Source: Pedobacter cryoconitis
Lineage (GTDB): Bacteria > Bacteroidota > Bacteroidia > Sphingobacteriales > Sphingobacteriaceae
NCBI RefSeq assembly: GCF_001590605.1
Contig: NZ_CP014504.1
Span: 3,224,001 to 3,288,000 of the forward strand
Length of the DNA: 64,000 nt
Reading direction: 5' to 3'
Positions 25,297 to 36,469 of the stretch are shown one piece after another (positions within the stretch are counted from its first letter, which is position 1; the number at the start of each line of letters is the position of its first letter). A program made the translations under genes and the position numbers. Under the pieces are notes generated by a model. It was given only the letters and a program-made list of their open reading frames with translations. It was not told the origin of the DNA and did no database searches.

Positions 25297-27531
25297 TTAT
25301 GATTTGGGAACCGTAATATTTGGAATCCAATTCCATTCTGGTGGCTCTACTCCCAGTAAGTGTTTTACAAAGAAATCGCGTCGCTTATGCTCGCCATAAT
25401 CACCACCTAAAGAATGTCCCATTCCTGGAACTAGCAAGAAATCGAAGTTCTTATTAGCCTTGATTAGTTTATTGACCACCTGCATAGTGGAGGATGGATC
25501 AACATTTTCATCAAGCTCTCCCAGAATTAATAACAGCTTTCCCTGAAGATTGGCTGCATGTTCAACATTTGAGGATTCGGCATATTGGGGTCCTACCGGA
25601 TACCCCATCCATTGCTCATTCCACCAAAGTTTATCCATCCGGTTGTCGTGACAGCCTGAGGAGGACACGGCAACTTTATAAAATTCAGGATGAAAAAGCA
25701 GTGCCCCCATAGAACTTTGCCCGCCTGCAGAACTACCAAAGATTCCTACTCTGCTGGCATCTATATAAGGATATTGTTTTGCGGCAGCCTTGATAAAAGC
25801 AATACGATCGGGAAAGCCTCCATCTTTTAGATTTTGCCAGCACACGTCATGAAATTTTTTGGAACGATTAGAAGTCCCCATTCCATCACACTGCACTACA
25901 ATAAATCCAAGTTCTGCCAGCTCATGCAGTCCAAGTATATTATCGGCAGCAAAATTCTTAGGTACAAAAGAATCATGGGGACCAGCATAAATATATTCTA
26001 TAACAGGATATTTTTTAGCAGGATCGAAATTTCGTGGTCTGATGATCATCCCCCAGATAGCTGTTTCGCCATCCCGTCCTTTTGCGCTAAAAGATTCCGG
26101 AAATCTCCATCCTGTTTTTAAGAGTGCACTGATATCGGCCTTCTCTAATTCCTTGATTACTTTTCCTGTTTTAACAGCTCTCAATACTGTAGTGGCAGGC
26201 TCATCAATTCTCGAATAAACATCAATAAATATAGAATAGTCTTCATTAAAAGTAGCAGAATGATTCCCATTCTCCCAGGTCAGCTTCTTTAAGCCTGTAC
26301 CGTCCAGATTGATTTGATAGTACTGAATAAAATAGGGATCCTGGCCTTTTTCCATTCCGCTTCCCTCGAAGATTATATTCCGTTCTTTTTCATTGACCTT
26401 AATTACCCTTCTCACCACCCAATTACCTTTGGTAATCTGGTTTTTCAATTTCCCGTTTCCATCAAATAAGTAGAGCTGATTCCATCCGTCTCTTTCAGAT
26501 GCCCAAATAATCTCTTTACCATCAGCCAGATCGTACCTGTATTTTTTACGGCTATAGTTGAAAAACGTATTGCTCTGCTCGTGGATAAGCGCCCTTGTTT
26601 CTCCTGAAGTATTGACTTCCATCACCATATATTTTTGATGTCCTCTTTTATTGTATTCATAAGTGAAAGCCCGGCTGTCATTGCGCCATACAGGTTCGGT
26701 TAAGCTAAACTGTTCATTGATAGCAGAATTATTGACTGGGATCTGCTTCTTAGTGTCAACAAGAAATAAACAAGGTATATACTGATCAAGTGTATCTCCC
26801 GGTTTTGGATAGGCTCTTTGCCGTAATTTCGGCTGCAATTGATCTGCCGGCGAAGATTCAATGAGGTAGGTTAACCTTTGTTTAGCTGTATTTACTTTGT
26901 AGGCCGCAATCTTTTTTGAATCAGGGGACCAGGCCATATATGGTGAATAAGAGTTTCCTTCTGATCCATCTGTACTTAGCTGATATTCCTTTGTTTGATC
27001 GGCCGCCGGACTAATATAGAGATTGAATTTTTTAATGTAGCCGATCCACTTTTGATCGGGAGATTTGGTCCTGCCGGAATCGGTATGTTGTGGGACATCA
27101 ATATTTTGTTTACAAGTATAGGTATTGAGTTCACAAATCCAGGAAGCTCTTTGATAAGTGAAGTGAAGTTCTTTTCCGTTACTGCTCATGAGAAGCCTTG
27201 TTATTGGCAGGTCGGTTGCACTAATTTTATCTTTTGATACTTCAGAAAGGGCTGCAGCAAACTTTTCCCGATCAAAAGCCGGACTTTTATGTTGTTCTTT
27301 TGTATCAACGACCAGGAATTCGAGTCCTTGTGGTGTTCTCCTGGAATAAAAGAATTTTTGTAACTCAGCTAACCACTGAATGTTTTCAGGAGTGTAATAT
27401 GTCTTTTTTTGCATGAGCCCGTTCAGAGCTTCTGCATTATGATAATCAACTAATTTACCCTGGGCATAAGCATAAATATTTATAAAAATTAAAAGTGCCG
27501 CTGGTACTACATACTTAAATTTCATCTTCAA
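25297..27531 (-). CDS. S9-family prolyl peptidase, DPP-IV-like, secreted
   Basis: The 744-residue protein has an N-terminal signal peptide ending near A-Y-A-Q-G. An eight-bladed propeller of the DPPIV N-terminal type lies at about 60-490. The C-terminal alpha/beta hydrolase has its nucleophile Ser in G-I-F-G-S-S-A-G-G near 599, Asp in G-E-L-D-E-N-V-D near 672 and His in G-M-G-H-S-L-G-G near 704. The usual G-W-S-Y-G-G is replaced here by G-S-S-A-G-G. It would cleave dipeptides from peptide N-termini in the periplasm. It is monocistronic. Confidence 0.9.
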   Translation of the reverse strand: MKMKFKYVVPAALLIFINIYAYAQGKLVDYHNAEALNGLMQKKTYYTPENIQWLAELQKFFYSRRTPQGLEFLVVDTKEQHKSPAFDREKFAAALSEVSKDKISATDLPITRLLMSSNGKELHFTYQRASWICELNTYTCKQNIDVPQHTDSGRTKSPDQKWIGYIKKFNLYISPAADQTKEYQLSTDGSEGNSYSPYMAWSPDSKKIAAYKVNTAKQRLTYLIESSPADQLQPKLRQRAYPKPGDTLDQYIPCLFLVDTKKQIPVNNSAINEQFSLTEPVWRNDSRAFTYEYNKRGHQKYMVMEVNTSGETRALIHEQSNTFFNYSRKKYRYDLADGKEIIWASERDGWNQLYLFDGNGKLKNQITKGNWVVRRVIKVNEKERNIIFEGSGMEKGQDPYFIQYYQINLDGTGLKKLTWENGNHSATFNEDYSIFIDVYSRIDEPATTVLRAVKTGKVIKELEKADISALLKTGWRFPESFSAKGRDGETAIWGMIIRPRNFDPAKKYPVIEYIYAGPHDSFVPKNFAADNILGLHELAELGFIVVQCDGMGTSNRSKKFHDVCWQNLKDGGFPDRIAFIKAAAKQYPYIDASRVGIFGSSAGGQSSMGALLFHPEFYKVAVSSSGCHDNRMDKLWWNEQWMGYPVGPQYAESSNVEHAANLQGKLLLILGELDENVDPSSTMQVVNKLIKANKNFDFLLVPGMGHSLGGDYGEHKRRDFFVKHLLGVEPPEWNWIPNITVPKS

Positions 27532-27847
27532 AAGTTAGCCTGTTTAATTGTATAACTAAATTTATAGTTTATTTATTAAATAATAACTCTTAATCTTGAT
27601 AAAAACTCAAGTACTCAGTCCTGCTGATAAATAAATGCCCTTCTAAAATGAGGTTGGTACTTACTTTATTGCCTGGTACCGCTCATCCGCAAGCCTGTTC
27701 TTTGCTCCATCTCTTCGTATTTTAAAGGATCCTACAGCAGATAGTGCTTCGAATTAGATTCTAATTTGTGGAAGCATCAACCTTCTGCTTAACTAAAAAA
27801 TCCTCATTACGATTGATAAAGAGTTTTTTTTAGTTGCAATCGGAAAT
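27532..27847. other. Intergenic region, no gene seen
   Basis: The 316 bases upstream of the peptidase gene have no open frame with codon pattern or similarity I can recognise. They hold the peptidase promoter region, which is A+T rich, followed by a patch of mixed composition that may be decayed coding DNA. Confidence 0.4.
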
Positions 27848-27981
27848 TTAATTTTTCAGAAACCATTCTGTTGTAGCTTTAACTGCTTCTTCATAAGATC
27901 TTGGTGTATAGTTGAAAGGTTTCTCAAATTTGGCCGAGCTGAAATGAAATGGAAATTCAATAACATAAGGGCAATTTCAAT
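27848..27981 (-). pseudogene. C-terminal remnant of an NAD-dependent epimerase/reductase-like SDR
   Basis: The minus strand reads P-Y-V-I-E-F-P-F-H-F-S-S-A-K-F, then E-K-P-F-N-Y-T-P-R-S-Y-E-E-A-V-K and T-T-E-W-F-L-K-N stop. This is the usual end of extended SDRs of the dihydroflavonol-reductase/epimerase type. Upstream in the frame is a stop, and no Rossmann domain is present. The gene has been reduced to its last 45 or so codons. Confidence 0.55.
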
Positions 27982-28045
27982 ACGTACCCGCCCTTTTTTA
28001 CTTGATGGAAAATAGGGCGTTTTTTCAGTCATTGCCCCGTTTACT

Positions 28046-28102
28046 CTACCATACATTAATCACAATAACCAGGATGGCGATAAAATAAAATAGCTTTTTC
28101 AT
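28046..28102 (-). other. Very short hydrophobic ORF, doubtful
   Basis: An ATG opens 18 codons, M-K-K-L-F-Y-F-I-A-I-L-V-I-V-I-N-V-W, then a stop. It could be a membrane micropeptide or a decayed small gene. There is no supporting context. The remaining space to 28201 shows nothing else. Confidence 0.2.
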
Positions 28103-28201
28103 TGCTTTGATTTATTTGTTGAAACAAATTAGCTTAGCTTACCCGGTAATAATTTTAAGAAAAAGAGAGGAATGGTCATCCTGATAATGACACTGATTGA
28201 G

Positions 28202-29068
28202 TTAGTTTTTGAATAGTGAAACTACTTTTTTACTGCCTGTAATAATTGCAACCGCAACTATTCCTGCAAGTAAACCAATAACAAACTCTTTAATTATCGG
28301 TGCTATTGAAGGAAGTAAATGGTGTATATATTCAATATTATGAACGAAAATGCCACCAGAAACCAAGATCAAAGCAATTGTTCCAACTACAGCCAGAATC
28401 CTGATTATCATAGGAAGAGATTTAACCAGCAAAAGTCCCAAACTTGCAATGAACCCTTTTTCATTGGAACTCTTGATTAGTTTGTAGCCAACATCATCCA
28501 TTCTTACAATAAGCGCAACTATACCATATACACCAATTGTTGCCAACAACGCGACAATTGAAACTGTTAGAATCTGTACTGTTATATTTTCTTGTAAAAC
28601 AGTCCCCAATGCAATAATTACAATCTCTACAGATAGGATGAAATCGGTTGTTACCGCAGATCTGATTTTTGCCTTTTCAGGATCACTATCGTCTTGTTTA
28701 GTTGTAGCTGCTACTTCATGGCCTGCTTTCGAGCGATGAAAAAAGTATTCGATGATTTTTTCAACTCCCTCATAGGCCAGATAAAATCCTCCTAAAACCA
28801 GGATAATTTTAATCGCAACCGGAAAAAATGCATTTAGCAATAGCGCGATAGGAACAATTATAAGCTTGTTAACTAATGATCCTTTAGTGATTTTCCAAAG
28901 AACAGGTAATTCACGGGAAGCTAGAAAGCCTGTAGCTTTTTCTGCGTTCACAGCTAAATCATCACCCAAAATACCAGCAGTTTTTCTAGCCGCTATTTTA
29001 GCTGTGACTGCAACATCGTCCATTAAAGCAGCAATATCATCTAAAATTGCAAAAATACCTGAAGCCAT
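28202..29068 (-). CDS. DUF808 inner-membrane protein (YedI-like)
   Basis: The 288-residue protein starts with the highly conserved DUF808 block M-A-S-G-I-F-A-I-L-D-D-I-A-A-L-M-D-D-V-A and G-I-L-G-D-D-L-A-V-N-A near 33-43. About six membrane helices follow. E. coli YedI is a homologue; the biochemical role is unknown. The length is at the usual size. It is monocistronic, with a divergent AraC gene. Confidence 0.9.
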   Translation of the reverse strand: MASGIFAILDDIAALMDDVAVTAKIAARKTAGILGDDLAVNAEKATGFLASRELPVLWKITKGSLVNKLIIVPIALLLNAFFPVAIKIILVLGGFYLAYEGVEKIIEYFFHRSKAGHEVAATTKQDDSDPEKAKIRSAVTTDFILSVEIVIIALGTVLQENITVQILTVSIVALLATIGVYGIVALIVRMDDVGYKLIKSSNEKGFIASLGLLLVKSLPMIIRILAVVGTIALILVSGGIFVHNIEYIHHLLPSIAPIIKEFVIGLLAGIVAVAIITGSKKVVSLFKN

Positions 29069-29304
29069 ATTATTTTATTTATAGGAATGCAATAATATGA
29101 ATACGATTTTGTTTTATCCCCAGGTTTTGTTCAAAAAATATTTGACAAAATAGCAATTCTATCTTCCTGTTTGAAATATCAGTTACTGCCATATCCTTTT
29201 TCAGTTACAAAAGTAGCTACCTTTACTATCCGAATGCTAGCACTTCCTGTTGGAGTTGGGGACTTTCGCATTGTGAAGTTATTGGAACATAATTATCTTT
29301 AAAA

Positions 29305-30123
29305 ATGCAGCATCAAGAATTTGAACCTCCTGAGGAACTAAAGGATACTATAAAGTGCTTTTGGCATAATAAAAAAGACTTCGGAGAGCTGGAATCGAGC
29401 TTTGAAGTATTGCCTGATGGCTATGCTGAAATTATTTTTTATTTCGGAACCATTTCAAGCATCTCTTATGATGAAGGCTTGCAGCCATTGCCATCACCTT
29501 TCATCATGGGGCTGCTTAATCAGCCTGTCCCTTTTTACACTAAAAACCGTTTAGAAATCATTGGGATCAGGTGTTTTCCCTGGACGGTATTTGATTTACT
29601 CGGATTGCCATCTGGTAAAGACGGCTTGCGTATAATTGAACACCCTATTGCCCAGCTTCAGCCGCTATTGAATAAGTGGATTCGTGCTGAAAGAATAGAT
29701 CAAGTACTGGCTGTGGTCAAACAGTATTTCCTGGAGGCAAGGTCACGGATCTCAGCCGATAGTATGCTATCTAAAGCGGGAATTGCGATGAGAGAAGCAA
29801 GTGGTACCATGCCGGTAAGCCAAGTAGCCGCAGCTGCTCATGCGACCGTGCGCACGCTAGAAAGGAATTTTAAGCAATCTTCTGGCTATACGGTTAAAGA
29901 TGTGTCTGGTCTGATACGCTTTGAGCAGGTACGAAACCAGCTATGGCATTATCCGGATTCCAATATTGCAGGCTTAGCGCATGAACTGGGTTATACGGAT
30001 CAATCTCACCTAAGCAAGGAATTCAAGCGTTATAGTGGTTCTACACCAGCAGCATTCGCACGCAAAGCAAAACAAGGCAAACAATTTACAAGCAGCGATT
30101 TTGTCGCATTTTTACAAGTCTGA
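29305..30123 (+). CDS. AraC-family transcriptional regulator
   Basis: The 272-residue protein has an N-terminal ligand-type domain of the DUF6597 class (E-V-L-P-D-G-Y-A-E-I-I-F-Y-F-G near 34-48). The C-terminal double helix-turn-helix follows at about 175-260, with the second recognition helix in A-H-E-L-G-Y-T-D-Q-S-H-L-S-K-E-F. It starts 40 bases upstream of an FAD monooxygenase in the same direction and probably activates it. Confidence 0.9.
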   Translation: MQHQEFEPPEELKDTIKCFWHNKKDFGELESSFEVLPDGYAEIIFYFGTISSISYDEGLQPLPSPFIMGLLNQPVPFYTKNRLEIIGIRCFPWTVFDLLGLPSGKDGLRIIEHPIAQLQPLLNKWIRAERIDQVLAVVKQYFLEARSRISADSMLSKAGIAMREASGTMPVSQVAAAAHATVRTLERNFKQSSGYTVKDVSGLIRFEQVRNQLWHYPDSNIAGLAHELGYTDQSHLSKEFKRYSGSTPAAFARKAKQGKQFTSSDFVAFLQV

Positions 30124-30163
30124 TACAGGAGCATTATAGAATTTTGTATTTCAATAATTTGAT

Positions 30164-31735
30164 ATGAAAACTATAATTGAAAACGATCAATCAGCTCAAA
30201 ATAATTCTATACACGATGTAGTCATTTCCGGCGCAGGTCCGGTAGGTCTGTTTCTCGCCTGTGAGTTGGCAATGGCCAAATGTTCAGTCCTGATACTAGA
30301 AAAGGCAGCGCATCCGGACTCCCCTTTAAAACAGCTTCCTTTCGGGATCCGCGGACTCTCGGTACCTACTATTGAAGCGCTTTACCGCCGTGATTTACTA
30401 AAAGAACTGGAATTGCATAAACGCGTTAAAAATCCGCATAAAACTTCAACTCCTGTACAAGGGACACCTCGTCAGGCAGGACACTTTGCTGGCATTCCAT
30501 TTTTTGAAGATAATATTGATACTTCACAGTGGAAATATCGCCTGTCAAGCTCCACCGACACCAGTTTAATTTCCGAAATGGAAGAACTTGAAAAGGTCCT
30601 CAATCGCCGCGCAGCATCGCTGGGTGTAGAGATCAGGCACGGGCTTGCCATTACTGGCTTTCATCAAACTGTAGATGGGGTAACTGTTCAGTCAGGTGAC
30701 CAATCTTTTCAAAGCAAATGGCTGGTAGGTTGCGATGGAAGCCGTAGTGCTGTTCGTAAAGCGGGAGGTTTTGAATTTACTGGTACAGAGCCGGAATTTA
30801 CCGGCTACACTACTCAACTTGACATTGCCGACCCGGAGAAGCTTAGTCCTGGACGAAATGTAACATCAACAGGGATGTACATGCAATCCCAGCCAGGTTA
30901 TGTATTAATCCAGGATTTTGATGCCGGTGCTTTTCATAATTCAGGAAAGCCAATTACGCTGGAACACTTACAAGAAGTACTCCGCCGTGTTTCGAATACT
31001 GATGTTACTATCAAGACCTTGCACCTTGCAACCACCTGGACTGACCGGGCAAGACAAGCTACGAATTACCGCAACGGAAGGGTATTTTTAGCTGGTGATG
31101 CCGCACATATTCACTCACCACTGGGTGGCCAGGGGCTTAACCTTGGTTTAGGAGATGCGATGAACCTGGGCTGGAAGCTTGCTGCAGCCATCCAGAACAG
31201 AGCTCCTAAAGGTTTGCTGGATAGTTACCAAACCGAACGCCATCCAATTGGAGTACAGGTACTGGATTGGTCCCGCGCTCAGGTTGCCATCATGAAACCA
31301 GACCCAGCTGCCCGTGCACTGCATGCTATTGTACGGAACCTTATAGCTACAAGAGATGGTGCTACTTATTTTGCAGGTCGGGTATGGGGTATTAATACGC
31401 ATTATATGCTAAGTAGTGACCATCCGTTAACTGGCCATAGCGTTCCTAACTTCGAATTCAAAGACAATACAACAATTGGTGAGTTCATGCGCGATGGACT
31501 TGGGATACTGCTGGATTTTGAGGAGAACGCTTCACTTAAAACTTTAGCAAAAGAATATACCAACCAGATCAAATATATTTCAGGCAGTGTAAAAGAGCAG
31601 TTAGCACTAAGTGCTGTACTCATACGGCCTGATGGGATTATAGCCTGGGCTACTGATAAAAGCCAAGAAGACTACAGTGATCTCCAAGAGGCTGCCGCTC
31701 GCTGGTTTATTGCTGATCCGGTAATCATGTCTTAA
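30164..31735 (+). CDS. FAD-dependent aromatic monooxygenase (PheA/TfdB, Rox-like)
   Basis: The 523-residue flavoprotein hydroxylase has the FAD Rossmann motif G-A-G-P-V-G-L-F near 23-30. The G-C-D-G-S-R-S-A-V-R-K segment is near 189-199, and the G-D-A-A-H-I-H-S-P...G-G-Q-G-L-N-L-G-L-G-D-A-M-N-L-G-W-K-L motif near 309-340. A thioredoxin-like C-terminal part follows. Relatives hydroxylate phenols, polyketides or antibiotics such as rifampicin. The upstream AraC gene suggests substrate-induced expression. The substrate is unknown. Confidence 0.87.
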   Translation: MKTIIENDQSAQNNSIHDVVISGAGPVGLFLACELAMAKCSVLILEKAAHPDSPLKQLPFGIRGLSVPTIEALYRRDLLKELELHKRVKNPHKTSTPVQGTPRQAGHFAGIPFFEDNIDTSQWKYRLSSSTDTSLISEMEELEKVLNRRAASLGVEIRHGLAITGFHQTVDGVTVQSGDQSFQSKWLVGCDGSRSAVRKAGGFEFTGTEPEFTGYTTQLDIADPEKLSPGRNVTSTGMYMQSQPGYVLIQDFDAGAFHNSGKPITLEHLQEVLRRVSNTDVTIKTLHLATTWTDRARQATNYRNGRVFLAGDAAHIHSPLGGQGLNLGLGDAMNLGWKLAAAIQNRAPKGLLDSYQTERHPIGVQVLDWSRAQVAIMKPDPAARALHAIVRNLIATRDGATYFAGRVWGINTHYMLSSDHPLTGHSVPNFEFKDNTTIGEFMRDGLGILLDFEENASLKTLAKEYTNQIKYISGSVKEQLALSAVLIRPDGIIAWATDKSQEDYSDLQEAAARWFIADPVIMS

Positions 31736-31780
31736 AAAAGCCAGAATCATAATCTCTGTGTAGAACAGGGAGGAAAATGA

Positions 31781-32242
31781 TTATCTCCATGCCCCTAGTA
31801 AACGCCTGATAACTATAATTTCAGCAGTATGATAAGCTGTATGATCGGCAATTTGAAGTGCTTCACGCAGAATGCTTTGTCCATTTCCATGTGGAATGGG
31901 TTCATATAGATCACACTGTTCCACCAATTCAATAAATTCATTTAAGTCATCGGCAATTTGTTTCAAAGTTTTATCCCAGGTATTTTTATCTGCGGGAGAA
32001 TTTTCTTTTGGCCAATATTCATCGGGCCATTTTGGCGATTTATGATTGCCATCTTTACTAAATTCCAGCATATCCCATTGAGCAATTCTGATGTGTTCAA
32101 CAAGCTGCCAGATACTATAAGGTAAACCGTAAGGCTTTTCGCCAAGCAGTGCAAAAGGAATATCTGCTGTAGCATCTTTTATACTCACATGGGCACCGCC
32201 GCTGATTAATAGTTTTCTAAGTTCTTCAGTTAAGAGTTCCAT
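31781..32242 (-). CDS. DinB-family protein
   Basis: This 153-residue four-helix protein has the DinB metal-site pattern: His in L-V-E-H-I-R-I-A-Q-W near 48, then a C-terminal D-H-T-A-Y-H-T-A-E-I near 133-142, giving three His. Some members are metal-dependent thiol transferases; most have no known function. It is convergent with the monooxygenase gene. Confidence 0.85.
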   Translation of the reverse strand: MELLTEELRKLLISGGAHVSIKDATADIPFALLGEKPYGLPYSIWQLVEHIRIAQWDMLEFSKDGNHKSPKWPDEYWPKENSPADKNTWDKTLKQIADDLNEFIELVEQCDLYEPIPHGNGQSILREALQIADHTAYHTAEIIVIRRLLGAWR

Positions 32243-32385
32243 TTGATCAAGTTAAATGTTCATTATATTTTATAAACCAATAGAAATACTACAATCCATA
32301 GTGAATAAAGTTTTTTTCGTAATAATCTTCGTAATTAGAGTAACTTACTTTCAGCTAATTTTATGAGCCAACCAGACCAATTAGG

Positions 32386-33582
32386 ATGAAAAAATGGAAA
32401 CAGTTAATTATTGGAAGCACGTTACTTTGCGTTTGTACACAGCTTGTTCATGGGCAGTCCAAATTTGACACGCTTACTACATCACTGGCACAAATAGTTA
32501 AAAAAGAAAGTTTAACCGGTATGTCTGTAGTATTGGTTAATTCAAAGAAAATCGTGTACGAGCACAACTTTGGCTATGCTGATGTAGCAAAAAAGACCAA
32601 ATATTCAGCGCAAACTATACAGGTTATTGGTTCTGTGAGTAAAACTTTTCTTGCAATTGCCTTAATGAAAGCAGTGGAGTTAGGCTATTTCAACTTAGAA
32701 ACCAAGATCAACGAGATACTCCCTTTCAAAGTAATCAACCCCGGTTATCCAACGGCCGGTATTACGGTAAGAGAATTGAGTAACCATAGCTCCAGTATTC
32801 TTGATAATCCTGCAATTTTCCCCGACACCTACCAATTTGATGAAGAATTTGCGGCATATGATATTCCGGCATACAAAGTATTGCAAGATATGGGCTATCG
32901 TAAAAAGGTTAGCAGCACTTCACTCAAAGCGTTCTTACAAGACTACCTTTCGGGCAATGGAAAATATTATAATACGAATAATTTTGCTGATAGCGAGCCG
33001 GGCAGTTCATCTCATTACAGCAATATTGGATCTGCGCTCGCAGCCTATCTGATTGAGATAAAATCAGGAATGACTTATGCTGATTTTACAAAAAAATATA
33101 TTTTAAAGCCACTTAAGATGGAGAATTCCAGTTGGTTTTTAAATGCTCAAAAGTTAAATCAATACGCCAGACATTATTATGATCTTGAGCAATCCTTTCC
33201 ATTTTATGAATGCCTCACTTATCCTGACGGTGGGCTCAGAACCAACACAATTGATCTGAGCAAATATCTGATAGCCCTGATTAATGGTTATCATGGTAAC
33301 CAAAGTCTTTTAAGCAAAAAGTCTTACCAAACGATGTTCACACCGCAATTTTCAAAAGACAATCCGCCCAAGGGTATTAGTTTAGCTAATCGGAATAAAG
33401 GTATATTCTGGAACCTTTATAACAATGGCACTATTGGCCATGACGGCGATGATCCCGGAGTGAGTTCTTTTCTTTTTTTTAACCCTGCGACAAATCAGGG
33501 AGGCGTATTTTTGTGTGACCGGTATTTAGCTGATAAATCAGAAATCATCGCTTTACTTGTAAAGTATACTAATGATATTTAA
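32386..33582 (+). CDS. Serine hydrolase of the class C beta-lactamase / DD-peptidase fold
   Basis: The 398-residue protein has a signal peptide (positive start, hydrophobic core, likely cut near V-H-G-Q at residue 24). The S-x-x-K nucleophile motif G-S-V-S-K-T-F is near 84-90, the Y-x-N motif H-Y-S-N-I-G near 210-215, and a C-terminal H-D-G-D-D-P-G that stands in for the K-T-G motif. Such proteins act as esterases, D-aminopeptidases or penicillin-binding-like enzymes in the periplasm. No resistance phenotype can be claimed. Confidence 0.85.
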   Translation: MKKWKQLIIGSTLLCVCTQLVHGQSKFDTLTTSLAQIVKKESLTGMSVVLVNSKKIVYEHNFGYADVAKKTKYSAQTIQVIGSVSKTFLAIALMKAVELGYFNLETKINEILPFKVINPGYPTAGITVRELSNHSSSILDNPAIFPDTYQFDEEFAAYDIPAYKVLQDMGYRKKVSSTSLKAFLQDYLSGNGKYYNTNNFADSEPGSSSHYSNIGSALAAYLIEIKSGMTYADFTKKYILKPLKMENSSWFLNAQKLNQYARHYYDLEQSFPFYECLTYPDGGLRTNTIDLSKYLIALINGYHGNQSLLSKKSYQTMFTPQFSKDNPPKGISLANRNKGIFWNLYNNGTIGHDGDDPGVSSFLFFNPATNQGGVFLCDRYLADKSEIIALLVKYTNDI

Positions 33583-33634
33583 AGTTAGTTGTACAATTAC
33601 AAGTAAGGCGATGAGTTAAGCAGTTATCTAATAA

Positions 33635-36000
<2,366 letters not shown>

Positions 36001-36064
36001 TATTTCGCTATTTACTGCAACCTAAACTTAATAGCAATTGTCTACTTAGAAAAACACTTACACT

Positions 36065-36430
36065 ATGTTATATAAAATTGCACCCTTCGTAATGATTATA
36101 ATGACCACTTGGATAACTTCAATGGCAATAATTCAATTATTGAAATATCGGATCAAAAGAAAGATAGTCGATGCCAGATTGACCGATCAAAGTCTTATTA
36201 AAGCTATATTAGAAGATACCCAGGGACATAAAGAAAGACAACAAAACTTGATAAAATGGATTTTTCTGACCTTGTTTGGCGGAATGGGTTTAATTGCTCA
36301 GGAATTCCTGCCTTACAGTATGGAAGAATCAGTATTGCCTTATGGCGTAATCGTCATATTCTTGTCTATAGGCCTCATATTAAATTATCTTCTAAACGAG
36401 CATCTTTCAAAAAGCCGCAAAGATTCTTAA
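36065..36430 (+). CDS. Small membrane protein (DUF6249-like), unknown function
   Basis: The 121-residue protein has an N-terminal membrane helix (about 5-27) and a charged stretch with I-K-A-I-L-E-D-T-Q-G. Two further helices follow at about 62-80 and 90-110, with a basic tail. The layout resembles DUF6249 proteins that often sit near ECF sigma genes in Bacteroidota. It precedes the TonB receptor gene by 39 bases in the same direction. Confidence 0.55.
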   Translation: MLYKIAPFVMIIMTTWITSMAIIQLLKYRIKRKIVDARLTDQSLIKAILEDTQGHKERQQNLIKWIFLTLFGGMGLIAQEFLPYSMEESVLPYGVIVIFLSIGLILNYLLNEHLSKSRKDS

Positions 36431-36469
36431 AAAGAAATTTCCAATTAAATCCAACATCAAAAATCTACC

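Noticed and set aside
31735..31790. Hairpin between the monooxygenase and dinB genes
   Set aside because: Only short interrupted complementarity; much weaker than the other convergent-gap palindromes.
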